Positions 9,686-17,335 of a stretch of 33,652 bases of DNA are shown piece by piece; within the stretch, counting starts at the first letter, position 1; every line of letters starts with the position of its first letter. Both the position numbers and the translations under genes were made by a program. The stretch comes from Dulcicalothrix desertica PCC 7102. Its GTDB lineage: Bacteria; Cyanobacteriota; Cyanobacteriia; Cyanobacteriales; Nostocaceae. The notes under the pieces are model-generated. The model had not been told where the DNA came from and searched no databases. It saw only the letters and a program-made list of their open reading frames with translations. The DNA lies in the NCBI RefSeq assembly GCF_003991905.1, contig NZ_RSCL01000029.1, positions 89,223-122,874 on the forward strand, read 5' to 3'.

Positions 9686-10282
9686 ATGTCGCATTACGAA
9701 ATTAATAACGGAAAACTCTTAACGCCATTCCAGCGTAAATTACTAGAAAAAAGCTTGCAAGATAATTTAACAGAATCATACCATCAGCGTATTCAAATTA
9801 TGTTGCTGGCAGATGAGGGTAAAACTCAAGCAGAAATTTGTCGTACTTTGGGGTGTTGTGCGGCGACGGTGCGGCATTGGACGCATATCGCCCGTACAGG
9901 AATGGCGCACCAATGGCAGGATTGCCCAATTGGGCGCCGTAAGAGCGTTAATGACCAGCATTTAGAACGTTTAAAGGAGCTGGTTAGCAATAGTCCTCGC
10001 GATTATGGTTATTCTTTTCGTCAGTGGACAGGAACTTGGTTAAGTAGGCATTTGGCAAAGGAATTTGGAATTAATGTGACACCCCAGCATATAAACCGAC
10101 TGCTGAAACAAATGGGGTTATCTACACGTCCAAAACCCAACTGTGTCAAAGAAACCATTAATCAACAAATCAATAGTTCGCAAATTTCGATTTCTGACCT
10201 CAAATCGACTGCTTTAAACAGTAGTTTTGAAATTTTACCGATTAAATTCGCTCCATTCGTAACGGATTCCTCAAATTCATGA
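9686..10282 (+). CDS. Helix-turn-helix protein, transposase-type DNA-binding domains only
   Basis: 198 residues. Residues about 47-68 (TQAEICRTLGCCAATVRHW) form a helix-turn-helix, and about 95-149 (SRHLAKEFGINVTPQHI, LLKQMGLSTRP) a winged HTH like those at the N-terminus of IS630-type transposases. No DDE catalytic domain follows; the last ~45 residues are low-similarity and Ser/Asn-rich. The stop TGA overlaps the transporter ATG (ATGA, 10279-10282), so the two are translationally coupled. This fixed position suggests a domesticated DNA-binding protein serving the export operon, perhaps as its regulator, rather than an active transposase. Function is inferred; the fold assignment is firmer. 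Confidence 0.75.
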   Translation: MSHYEINNGKLLTPFQRKLLEKSLQDNLTESYHQRIQIMLLADEGKTQAEICRTLGCCAATVRHWTHIARTGMAHQWQDCPIGRRKSVNDQHLERLKELVSNSPRDYGYSFRQWTGTWLSRHLAKEFGINVTPQHINRLLKQMGLSTRPKPNCVKETINQQINSSQISISDLKSTALNSSFEILPIKFAPFVTDSSNS

Positions 10283-12999
10283 CACAAAATCTCTCTGAGC
10301 AATTATCTTTAGAACGGCTCAATAATACTTTAGGATATTCTCTTTCAGAACAGCAATGGAAAAGCTGTTTACAGCAAGCTAAGTTTTTAACTCCGAAAGT
10401 TGGTAAGTTTTGGGAAGGAAGCGAAGTTAAACCAGGTGTTTACATTGTAATTACTGGCAAGGTGCGATTGCTTGATGATATAGGTGAGTTAATCGCAACT
10501 TTGGAAGCAGGCGATTCCTTTGGAGAATTTACTTTGTTTCCGGAAGCTGGGTTTATGCCCTATAGTGCCAGAGCAAGTGTTAATTTACAGCTTTGTTTTC
10601 TTTCGGGTGAGGTATTATCGCCATTAATAGCTAAATATCCGCAAATTCGAGAATATTTGGGCGATAAGGCAAAGAAATTTGGAAACCCCACCCCCAGTTC
10701 GCACACGGGGAGAGGTGCTGAAGGCGGGGTAGGGTCATCTAATGCTTACGCTGAAGAAATATATCCAGAAGCAAAGCGTCAGAAAAAAATTAGCAAAGCC
10801 TACTTTCCTAACCCTAGCGTAAAAGTTGGGCATTTATGGCAAAGCTTTGTCCATCGCTATCCGTTTTTTGCTCAACAAAGTTCCTCTGACTGTGGGGCTG
10901 CTTGTTTGGTAATGGTATCGCGTTATTGGGGGAAAAGTTTTAGTGTCAATCGCCTGCGGGATATTGCCAACGTTGACCGAGATGGTGCATCATTACGTGG
11001 GTTAACAGCTGCGGCAGAAAGTATTGGTTTTAGTACGCGACCTGTGAAAGCAAGTCTTGACCAGTTGGCAAAACAGAAATTACCTGCAATTGTTCACTGG
11101 GAAGGCAAACATTACATTGTTCTTTATGAAGTGACGCGGAAATACGTAATTGTTGCCGACCCTGCGATTGGTCAACGCACCCTTAGCTACGATGAATTTA
11201 AGCAAGGTTGGACTGGTTATACCTTATTATTGCAACCTACGGTTTTGTTTAAAAATACCAAGGAAGCAACTACCCCTTTTTGGCAATTTTTTGAATTGAT
11301 AAAGCCTCACTCTTTGGTCATGTTTGAGGTGTTTATTGCTTCTGTGTTTATCCAAATATTTGGACTTATCACTCCTTTATTTACCCAGTTGATTCTAGAT
11401 AGAGTAGTAGTGCAACGTTCTGAACTAACTTTAAATGCTGTTGGGTTAGGATTACTAATTTTTAGTATATTCCGTGTAGTGATGACTGGGTTACGACAAT
11501 ACCTTCTCGACCATACAGCAAATAAAATAGATTTAGCATTAGTTGTTGGGTTTATTCGCCATACTTTCCGATTACCCTTAAACTTTTTTGAAACTCGTTA
11601 TGTTGGCGATATAGTATCCCGCTTACAGGAAAACCGAAAAATTCAACGTTTTCTTTCAGGGGAAGCATTATCTATATTACTAGATTTACTAACTGTTTTT
11701 ATCTACGTCGGATTAATGTTTTGGTATAGTTGGAAAATGGCTTTACTGGCATTAGTGATTATACCACCATTTGCGATTTTGGCTTTGATTGCCACACCTT
11801 TTTTACAAAAAATTTCACGAGAAATATTTAGCGCTGTTTCCCATGAAAGTAGTTACTTAATTGAAGCTTTAACCGGAGTAAGAACAGTAAAGGCAACAGC
11901 AGTAGAACAAACAGTGCGATGGCATTGGGAAGAATTATTAGATAAAGAAGTAAAAGCTAACTTTTCCGGGCAAGTTATTGGTAATAGGCTACAAATATTT
12001 AGCAACACCATTCAAGCATTGGTAACTACTGGCTTACTATGGTTTGGTGCATATCAGGTTATCCATAACCAATTAACTATTGGTCAATTGGTGGCATTTA
12101 ATATGCTATTGGGAAATATCATTACACCATTTCAACGCTTAACTGTATTGTGGAATGAGCTACAGGAAGTAATAATCGCCGTCGAACGAATTAATGATGT
12201 ATTAGATACCGAACCGGAGGAGGATTTACAATATCAAGCAAGACAAAGTTTACCGCCTATTCAAGGGCATATTCGCTTTGATAATGTGACATTTCGCTAT
12301 CATCCAGAAAGCGATACTAATGTTTTAGAAAACCTCAGTTTTGAAGTCAAAGCAGGACAAATGGTAGCACTGGTAGGACGCAGTGGTTCTGGAAAAACTA
12401 CCATTTCTAAGTTAGTTTTAGGTTTGTATCCAGCCAGCGATGGTAAGATTTTGGTGGATGAACATGATATTACTAGTATTTCCTTACGTTCATTACGTTC
12501 TTGTGTAGGGGTAGTTGACCAAGATACCTTTTTATTCGGTTCAACAATTCGAGAAAATATTACTTTAGGGCATCCAGGGGCAAGTTTGGCAGAAGTTATC
12601 GAAGCTGCAACATTAGCAGGCGCCGATGAGTTTATTAAGAAGCTACCAATGGGGTATGAAACCAAAATAGGTGAAGGTGGTGGGTTGCTATCTGGTGGGC
12701 AAAGACAACGTATTGCTATCGCTAGAGCGTTGTTGGGCAATCCTAAGTTATTAATTATGGATGAGGCTACTTCTCATTTAGATACCGAGTCAGAAAGAAT
12801 TATTCAGCGTAATTTAAGCACTATTCTTAAGGATAGAACTACTTTGATAATCGCGCATCGTTTATCTACTGTACGAAATGCTGATTTGATTTTAGTGCTT
12901 GATAAGGGTGTGTTGATTGAAAGTGGGAATCATGAAGATTTGATGGCGAAACGTGGACATTATTTTTATCTTAATCAGCAGCAGGACTTAACCCTCTAA
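10279..12999 (+). CDS. CNBD - C39 peptidase - ABC transporter (HetC-like, double-glycine leader exporter)
   Basis: 906 residues. A cyclic-nucleotide-binding-like domain comes first (about 30-130; GVYIVITGKVRLL, GDSFGEFTLF). A low-complexity linker (about 136-155) is encoded by an inserted repeat. The C39 peptidase domain (about 193-320) has Cys205 in SSSDCGAACL, His278 in GKHYIVLYE and Asp294 in VADPAIG, the expected triad. The six-helix membrane domain covers about 335-620. The ATPase has Walker A GRSGSGKTT (about 700), signature LSGGQRQRIAIARA (about 804), Walker B LLIMDEATS and H-loop IIAHRLS. Transporters of this type cut leader peptides after GG and export the core. The six GG-leader peptides 2.5-5 kb downstream are the obvious substrates. 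It is translationally coupled to the upstream HTH gene and followed by its HlyD partner. Confidence 0.95.
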   Translation: MTQNLSEQLSLERLNNTLGYSLSEQQWKSCLQQAKFLTPKVGKFWEGSEVKPGVYIVITGKVRLLDDIGELIATLEAGDSFGEFTLFPEAGFMPYSARASVNLQLCFLSGEVLSPLIAKYPQIREYLGDKAKKFGNPTPSSHTGRGAEGGVGSSNAYAEEIYPEAKRQKKISKAYFPNPSVKVGHLWQSFVHRYPFFAQQSSSDCGAACLVMVSRYWGKSFSVNRLRDIANVDRDGASLRGLTAAAESIGFSTRPVKASLDQLAKQKLPAIVHWEGKHYIVLYEVTRKYVIVADPAIGQRTLSYDEFKQGWTGYTLLLQPTVLFKNTKEATTPFWQFFELIKPHSLVMFEVFIASVFIQIFGLITPLFTQLILDRVVVQRSELTLNAVGLGLLIFSIFRVVMTGLRQYLLDHTANKIDLALVVGFIRHTFRLPLNFFETRYVGDIVSRLQENRKIQRFLSGEALSILLDLLTVFIYVGLMFWYSWKMALLALVIIPPFAILALIATPFLQKISREIFSAVSHESSYLIEALTGVRTVKATAVEQTVRWHWEELLDKEVKANFSGQVIGNRLQIFSNTIQALVTTGLLWFGAYQVIHNQLTIGQLVAFNMLLGNIITPFQRLTVLWNELQEVIIAVERINDVLDTEPEEDLQYQARQSLPPIQGHIRFDNVTFRYHPESDTNVLENLSFEVKAGQMVALVGRSGSGKTTISKLVLGLYPASDGKILVDEHDITSISLRSLRSCVGVVDQDTFLFGSTIRENITLGHPGASLAEVIEAATLAGADEFIKKLPMGYETKIGEGGGLLSGGQRQRIAIARALLGNPKLLIMDEATSHLDTESERIIQRNLSTILKDRTTLIIAHRLSTVRNADLILVLDKGVLIESGNHEDLMAKRGHYFYLNQQQDLTL
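10683..10736. repeat. Interspersed repeat inserted in frame inside the transporter gene
   Basis: This C-run then G-run sequence (accccacccccag ... cggggagaggtgctg ... ggcggggtaggg) has near-inverted ends (accccacc/ggcggggt) and resembles intergenic repeats of this genome (9605-9645, 27136-27194). It encodes the odd GNPTPSSHTGRGAEGG linker between the CNBD and peptidase domains without breaking the frame. Confidence 0.6.
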
Positions 13000-13030
13000 G
13001 CAGTTAACTTAAATAATCGCAAATCCAACC

Positions 13031-13050
13031 AAAATCTAAAATCTAAAATC
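13031..13050 (+). repeat. Short tandem heptamer aaaatct
   Basis: Nearly three copies of aaaatct end 5 nt before the HlyD gene start. Short tandem heptamers of this kind are common in heterocystous cyanobacteria. Confidence 0.6.
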
Positions 13051-13055
13051 GCTAT

Positions 13056-14561
13056 ATGTCTAATTCATGGAATGAACGGGTAATGCAGGATTTATCGGAA
13101 GATGCTGCTGTTGAAGAATCATCAAAAGCTAATGATGATTGGTCTGATGTAACTAAAGATTTACTAAATAGTTTACCTCAAGTTTGGACGAGGGGAATAC
13201 TATATTTTTTATTCTTTTTTATTTCTATTGCTTTGCCTTGGGCGATGTTATTTCAAGTTGATGAGACTGGTGCAGCGAGGGGAAAACTTGAACCTAAAGG
13301 GAAAACAGTTAAACTTGATACTGCTGTTGCAGGAACTGTTGCAAATGTTTTGATTAAGGAAGGCGAAACTGTGAAAGCAGGAGAACCTGTATTAATTTTA
13401 GATTCAGAATTAGTACAATCGGAATTGCGTCAAGGCAAGGATAAATTAGAAGGACAGTTAAACAGACACTCTCAATTAAAGATTCTCAAAAACCAATTAA
13501 TTGTAGCACTATCAACTCAAGAACAACAAAGTCAAGCGCAAGAGTTAGAAAAACAGGCACAAATTGAACAAGCGCAACAGAATTTTATCGCTTTAAAAAA
13601 TTCTTACACAGTTCAGAATGAAGAAAAGTTAACACAAGTCAATCAGGCAAAACAAGCGATTGAAGAAACTCAAACAGCTAGCAAGTTAATGGAAAGTAGC
13701 TTAACTAGTGCCCAACGAGAAGTAGAACGCTATCGCCAGTTAAAGGAATTAGGAGCAGTACCGGAAATTAATGTTGTTGATAAGCAGGATATAGCCAAGG
13801 AAAGGCAAAGACTATATGAAAAAAGTCAGTCTGATATTAAACAAGCTGGCTTACGTTTAGCGGAACAACAAAGTAACTATGAACGAACTATTCGTCAAGC
13901 CAAGGCTGAAATTGAACAAGCATATTTACGCTTAAAGGAACAACAAAGAAGCCATAAAACCTTAATTCACTCTGGTAAGCTAGCTGTTCTCAAAAGTGAA
14001 GAACAAATAAAAAATCTAGATACAGAAATGATGGGATTAAATGCAGAAATCGCGCAAAGTAGAAACCAACTAAAAAGCCTACAATTACAATTACAGCAAA
14101 GGAAAATAACATCGCCCATAACAGGTAAAGTTTTCCAACTACCAATTCAACGTCCCGGTTCAGTAGTCCAACCTGGAACAATGGTAGCAGAAATCGCCCC
14201 CGAAGGTTCTCCATTAATTATTCGGGCAACAATGGCGACAACAGAAAGCGGTTCTTTAAAAAAAGGATTACCAGTCAAAGTAAAATTTGATGCCTATCCA
14301 TTTCAAGACTATGGCGTTATCGAAGGAGAATTACTAGATATTTCTCCTACTACTATAGATGTGGACACACCTAATGGAAAAATATCTGCATATAACTTAG
14401 AAATTATCCTGAAACAAGATTGTATGCCTAGCAATAATCAATGTATTCCTCTACGTCCCGGCGATACAGCAACGGCAGAAGTAATAGTTCGTCAAAGACG
14501 AATTATAGACTTCCTCCTCGACCCATTCAAACAATTAGATAAAGGAGGCTTCAAATTGTAA
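13056..14561 (+). CDS. HlyD-family membrane fusion protein
   Basis: 501 residues: cytoplasmic acidic N-terminus, one membrane helix at about 46-66 (ILYFLFFFISIALPWAML), then a lipoyl half-motif (AGTVANVLIKEGETVKAGEP, about 92-111), a long Gln/Glu/Lys-rich coiled coil (about 125-345), the second lipoyl half (ITSPITGKVFQLP...GSVVQPGTMVAEI) and a beta-barrel domain. This is the periplasmic adaptor that links an inner-membrane ABC exporter to an outer-membrane channel. It lies 56 bp after the C39 transporter on the same strand, so the two should form one exporter. No TolC-type channel gene is in the window, so a general one is probably used. Confidence 0.93.
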   Translation: MSNSWNERVMQDLSEDAAVEESSKANDDWSDVTKDLLNSLPQVWTRGILYFLFFFISIALPWAMLFQVDETGAARGKLEPKGKTVKLDTAVAGTVANVLIKEGETVKAGEPVLILDSELVQSELRQGKDKLEGQLNRHSQLKILKNQLIVALSTQEQQSQAQELEKQAQIEQAQQNFIALKNSYTVQNEEKLTQVNQAKQAIEETQTASKLMESSLTSAQREVERYRQLKELGAVPEINVVDKQDIAKERQRLYEKSQSDIKQAGLRLAEQQSNYERTIRQAKAEIEQAYLRLKEQQRSHKTLIHSGKLAVLKSEEQIKNLDTEMMGLNAEIAQSRNQLKSLQLQLQQRKITSPITGKVFQLPIQRPGSVVQPGTMVAEIAPEGSPLIIRATMATTESGSLKKGLPVKVKFDAYPFQDYGVIEGELLDISPTTIDVDTPNGKISAYNLEIILKQDCMPSNNQCIPLRPGDTATAEVIVRQRRIIDFLLDPFKQLDKGGFKL

Positions 14562-14637
14562 ACCCTCTTTCCGCGTACTCCTTTGTCTGTGCGGTCAATC
14601 AATCAATCAAAATATTTGAAGCATTTGGAGCAACATA

Positions 14638-15381
14638 ATGACACAAACAATCACCATCACCCACGAAGAAATCATCCACGAAATCAAACTATCCTGCAAA
14701 ATGCCTGAGATAATCGAGCAAATAATTACTCGTAAAGCGATTGCAAACGCTGCAAAAGAAGCAGGCATCGAAGTTACCAACGAAGCACTCCAACGAACAG
14801 CAGACGCTTTGCGATTAATAAGTAAACTCGAAACAGCTGAGGATACCTGGGCATGGTTAGAAAAATTTAGTCTGACTTTAGATGACTTTGAACAAATCGC
14901 TTACACAAACTTCATTTCTGCACAATTAGCCAATCATTTGTTTGCAGATAAAGTTGAACGTTGCTTCTTTGAAGATCAGCTAAATTATGCAGGCGCCGCT
15001 CTGTACGAAGTTGTATTAGATGATGAAGACCTCGCGATAGAGCTATTTTATGCGATAAAGGAAGATGAAATAAGCTTTCATGACGTTGCTCGCCAATACA
15101 TAGAAGATAAAGAACTACGTCGTAAAGGGGGGTATAAAGGAATAGTACACCGCAAAGATTTAAAGCCAGAAATTTCTGCTGCTGTTTTTGCAGCTAAACC
15201 ACCACAACTTCTCAAACCCATAGTCACCTCCAAGGGAGTTCATCTCATTTTCGTTGAGGAGTTAATTCAACCTAACTTAGATGACAAATTACGCGCTACA
15301 ATTTTGTCTGATATGTTCTCAGAATGGCTAAAACAACAAATAGAGCAATTTGCAGTATTGGAGCAATTTGAAGTTATTTAA
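14638..15381 (+). CDS. Cytoplasmic parvulin-type (PpiC/SurA-like) peptidyl-prolyl isomerase
   Basis: 247 residues without a signal peptide. The N-terminal ~110 residues form a helical SurA-N-like region (IIEQIITRKAIANAAKEAGI). The parvulin core (about 118-208) has the order ALYEVVLDDEDLA, FHDVARQY, LRRKGGYKGIVHRKDL, ISAAVFAAKPPQLLKPIV and KGVHLIFVEE. The start is supported by ttggagcaacata before the ATG. The gene is 76 bp downstream of HlyD and closes the operon at a strong terminator. Cytoplasmic parvulins next to C39/HlyD exporters occur in other cyanobacterial peptide-export loci. Here it could act on the precursors, two of which have Thr-Pro-rich cores; that link is inference. Confidence 0.85.
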   Translation: MTQTITITHEEIIHEIKLSCKMPEIIEQIITRKAIANAAKEAGIEVTNEALQRTADALRLISKLETAEDTWAWLEKFSLTLDDFEQIAYTNFISAQLANHLFADKVERCFFEDQLNYAGAALYEVVLDDEDLAIELFYAIKEDEISFHDVARQYIEDKELRRKGGYKGIVHRKDLKPEISAAVFAAKPPQLLKPIVTSKGVHLIFVEELIQPNLDDKLRATILSDMFSEWLKQQIEQFAVLEQFEVI

Positions 15382-15394
15382 TAGTATTAGCCAG

Positions 15395-15424
15395 AAAACC
15401 TACCATTAAAAGGTAGGTTTTTTG
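15395..15424 (+). terminator. Rho-independent terminator of the export operon
   Basis: A 10-bp perfect stem (aaaacctacc/ggtaggtttt) with a 7-nt loop runs into a T-tract, starting 14 nt after the isomerase stop. The A-run on the left arm could let it work on the other strand too. Confidence 0.9.
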
Positions 15425-15444
15425 TTTCCAAAATAATCTCAAAT

Positions 15445-15481
15445 AAAAAATGCCTGTATCTTAATATAATAAAGATACAGG
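15445..15481 (-). terminator. Rho-independent terminator of precursor peptide 1
   Basis: A 10-bp perfect stem (cctgtatctt/aagatacagg, 15453-15481) is followed on the minus strand by CATTTTTT. It lies 57 nt past the stop of the last precursor gene, back to back with the export-operon terminator. The same stem family recurs at 17163-17189 and 17601-17626. Confidence 0.85.
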
Positions 15482-15537
15482 ATATATAGTGTTTTACTTG
15501 ATTAAAACTAAAATCTAGAGCAATTTAGACACTAATC

Positions 15538-15735
15538 TTACTGCACTTTAGTTAACCTTGGAGTCAGGTCTGGAGTCATGGGAGTAATAGTAATGGGTGT
15601 AATAGTAATGCTATTACCAGTTCCACCTTTAGTTATATTTAGCTCTGTCTCTGTAAGTTCATTAAGATAGCTTTCTGAATCCATCAATAATTCGGCACCA
15701 GAGTTACGTAGATTGGAGATAGAAATTGTAGCCAT
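15538..15735 (-). CDS. Double-glycine leader precursor peptide 1 (Thr/Pro-rich core)
   Basis: 65 residues. The 38-residue leader begins MATISISNL, contains ESYLNELTE and ends TKGG, the C39 cleavage site. The 27-residue core has eight Thr, one Ser, four Pro and no Cys, with iterated ITPITITPMTP. A good Shine-Dalgarno (aaggag, 10 nt before ATG) supports the start. The leader is shared by five neighbouring genes while the cores differ, as expected of a RiPP or bacteriocin precursor family. The Thr-rich core would suit a Ser/Thr dehydratase such as the nearby kinase/HopA1 pair, but without Cys it cannot make lanthionine. The mature structure is unknown. Confidence 0.88.
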   Translation of the reverse strand: MATISISNLRNSGAELLMDSESYLNELTETELNITKGGTGNSITITPITITPMTPDLTPRLTKVQ

Positions 15736-15925
15736 TAAACTTGTACTCCTTATTCAAAATTGTTTGACCTTGCTTAAAATATTGAATTGCTTATCTCATT
15801 TCCATCATTTAAATAGGATGGGGCTTGAGTAAGCGCAAATACGCAGAATTATCAGAGATTATTACTAAGACTTTTGCTGTTGAGACTAAATCTTGGTTCG
15901 TTTTTCAACAGCTACAAGTTATAAT

Positions 15926-16117
15926 CTACAGCAGTTTCTTTAACTGTTTAATAAGCTCTGGACTTGCCAGTATAATTGGAATTGTAATAGGGCTAGGAGA
16001 AAATCCACCTTTTGTACTACTCAGTTCAGCTTCTGTAAGTTCATTAAGATAACTTTCTGAATCAGCAAATAAGTCAGCACCAGTGGCATGTAGGTTAGAA
16101 ATCGAAATATTAGCCAT
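15926..16117 (-). CDS. Double-glycine leader precursor peptide 2
   Basis: 63 residues. The leader begins MANISISNLH, includes ATGADLFADSESYLNELTEA and ends STKGG at residue 38. The 25-residue core starts FSPSPITIPIILASP and ends in a basic amphipathic LIKQLKKLL; it has three Ser, one Thr, three Pro and no Cys. The leader is closest to peptides 3 and 4. The start has a modest Shine-Dalgarno-like tggaa. The predicted partner is the C39 transporter at 10279-12999. Confidence 0.87.
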   Translation of the reverse strand: MANISISNLHATGADLFADSESYLNELTEAELSSTKGGFSPSPITIPIILASPELIKQLKKLL

Positions 16118-16164
16118 TAAAGTCGTATTCCATATTCAAAATGTTTTAGTTCAGATTAATTCAT

Positions 16165-16233
16165 TACAGTTCTTCTATAGGGTAGGCGTTCACGAAATAT
16201 ATCCTCATGAACGCTCTTTTTGAAAGAACTGTA
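16165..16233 (-). repeat. Nested inverted repeat after precursor 3
   Basis: Outer arms tacagttctt/aagaactgta (10 bp) enclose inner arms gcgttca/tgaacgc (7 bp). It begins 2 nt past the stop of precursor 3 on the minus strand and could end or stabilise its transcript. No T-tract follows directly. Confidence 0.55.
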
Positions 16234-16235
16234 GA

Positions 16236-16424
16236 TTATCTCGACAGTCTTTCGGCAATTGCAGTCGTGATAACAACAGCTGCGTAAACAGCAGCAGCAG
16301 CAATAATACTTCCACCTTTAGTTTCATTCAACTCAGCATCTGTAAGTTCACTCAGATAGCTTTCTGAATCAGCAAATAAGTCAGCACCAGTTGCACGTAG
16401 ATTAGAAATCGAAATAGTAGCCAT
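16236..16424 (-). CDS. Double-glycine leader precursor peptide 3 (Ala-rich core)
   Basis: 62 residues. The leader (MATISISNLR...ESYLSELTDAELNETKGG, 38 residues) is almost identical to peptides 2 and 4. The 24-residue core, SIIAAAAVYAAVVITTAIAE then RLSR, is strongly hydrophobic and Ala-rich with two Ser and two Thr and no Cys, suggesting a membrane-active helix. The upstream gggact may serve as ribosome binding site. It is the same peptide family with a clearly different product type from peptides 1 and 5. Confidence 0.87.
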   Translation of the reverse strand: MATISISNLRATGADLFADSESYLSELTDAELNETKGGSIIAAAAVYAAVVITTAIAERLSR

Positions 16425-16464
16425 TATAATTTTAGTCCCAATTTAAGTTTGAGTTAGTTTTTAT

Positions 16465-16506
16465 AGGATAGGTTTGATGAATTTTTTTATTACCAAACCC
16501 TATCCT
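16465..16506 (-). repeat. Hairpin between precursors 4 and 3
   Basis: aggatagg-ttt and aaa-c-cctatcct pair over about 11 bp with one bulge, enclosing an A/T-rich loop. It lies after the precursor 4 stop and 41 nt before the precursor 3 ATG (transcription direction), so it may process or attenuate a joint transcript. No T-tract. Confidence 0.45.
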
Positions 16507-16544
16507 AAAAGAAGTGTTAGCTATAGCAGCGTAATTTCTTCTTG

Positions 16545-16751
16545 TTATACTAATTTTTTAGCAACCGCAGTAACTGCCTTGGTTGCTTGGTATCCTATTG
16601 CAACACCTATCACAAAAACAGCCGTAGCAAAAAGACTTCCGCCCTTAGTTTCATTCAATTCAGAATCTGTAAGTTCATTAAGGTAGCTTTCAGAATCAGC
16701 AAATAAGTCAGCACCAGTTGCAGATAAGTTAGAAATAGAAATAGTAGCCAT
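16545..16751 (-). CDS. Double-glycine leader precursor peptide 4 (amphipathic core)
   Basis: 68 residues with the family leader (MATISISNLS, ATGADLFADSESYL, ELNETKGG). The 30-residue core (SLFATAVFVIGVAIG... AVTAVAKKLV) is hydrophobic with Gly spacing and a basic end, has one Ser and three Thr and no Cys, and resembles unmodified two-peptide bacteriocins in character. A ggag box lies 9 nt before the ATG. A 29-bp block about 54 nt upstream of the ATG is identical to the block before precursor 6, so this gene probably heads its own transcript, 4-3-2-1. Confidence 0.88.
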   Translation of the reverse strand: MATISISNLSATGADLFADSESYLNELTDSELNETKGGSLFATAVFVIGVAIGYQATKAVTAVAKKLV

Positions 16752-16804
16752 TGACGTTATGCTCCGTATTTAAAGTATTTGAGTTTGGAATCAGCTTTTA
16801 ATCT

Positions 16805-16833
16805 CCTCTTCCTATTACTATAATCTGTTATTT
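16805..16833 (-). promoter_or_regulatory. Conserved promoter/5'-UTR block upstream of precursor 4
   Basis: A 29-bp sequence identical to 17892-17920, each 52-54 nt upstream of a precursor ATG. Read on the minus strand it contains gattatagtaat, a plausible extended -10, followed by a purine-rich aggaagagg. Its conservation against diverged flanks argues for a functional promoter or regulator site. Confidence 0.65.
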
Positions 16834-17019
16834 AATAGATAGTTGCAAGGGTTAAATCAATAACTAAATAACAAAAATGTTATAGTTATATTTCTGGCTT
16901 AATCTTTTCTTCAAATTAATCGATTTTACATCCTCTTATTTGTGGTTTTTGTCAAGATTTATATAAAGGATATAAAATCTAATTAAATCATTATGTTCAA
17001 TTAGCTTAGAAAACATAAC

Positions 17020-17119
17020 AGGACTTATGCAAAAATCCTAGAAACCTGGTTTCTTTGTCGATGACTTGTAATAAAAACGACGATTTGGCGTAGAAACCAG
17101 GTTTCTTTACGTAAGTCCT
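17020..17119. mobile_element. MITE-like palindromic element, 100 bp
   Basis: Ends aggacttatgc (left) and acgtaagtcct (right, inverse complement aggacttacgt) form imperfect terminal inverted repeats. Inside lie two gaaaccNggtttc palindromes (17041-17055 and 17093-17107). No coding capacity. No convincing target duplication was seen. Confidence 0.6.
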
Positions 17120-17153
17120 GCATAAATTGAAAAGGTAGCAAGAAGTATTTTAA

Positions 17154-17189
17154 ATTAAAAACCCGTATCTTAATACATTAAGATACAGG
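17154..17189 (-). terminator. Rho-independent terminator of precursor 5
   Basis: gtatcttaa/ttaagatac forms a 9-bp stem (17165-17186) with flanking C-G pairs and, on the minus strand, a following TTTTT. It is the same stem family as the precursor 1 terminator. It is 147 nt from the stop, apparently because the element at 17231-17333 sits between. Confidence 0.75.
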
Positions 17190-17230
17190 TATATAAGATT
17201 AATATTTAATTTCTAAACAATTACGACTTA

Positions 17231-17333
17231 TATAGCAGTTCTAAATCATTTGTAAAATCCAAACGGTGTAGAGACGCGTTCACGGAGTGTACCGCAGGTA
17301 AATTTCGCGTCTCTACATTTAGGATTGCTATAG
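17231..17333. mobile_element. MITE-like palindromic element, about 103 bp
   Basis: Inner arms gtagagacgcg (17268-17278) and cgcgtctctac (17306-17316) are perfect 11-bp inverted copies. Outer ends tatagcagttctaaa and (inverse complement) tatagcaatcctaaa match at 13 of 15. It is a type of small repeat common in heterocystous cyanobacteria. Its end lies 2 nt from the precursor 5 stop codon. Confidence 0.65.
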
Positions 17334-17335
17334 TA

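Larger units (their letters stand above)
16752..17335. other. Intergenic region between precursors 4 and 5
   Basis: 584 bp with no gene seen. It holds the promoter block of precursor 4, an AT-rich stretch (16835-17010), a MITE-like element, the precursor 5 terminator and a second MITE-like element reaching to 2 nt from the precursor 5 stop; each is listed separately. Confidence 0.8.

Noticed and set aside
9686-10282. Insertion sequence at the HTH gene
   Set aside because: There is no DDE domain and no flanking terminal inverted repeats, and the gene is fused by ATGA overlap to the transporter gene.
15825-16052. Plus-strand open frame opposite precursor 2
   Set aside because: It is antisense to a clear member of the precursor family and has no family resemblance itself. 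The same applies to 16474-16686.
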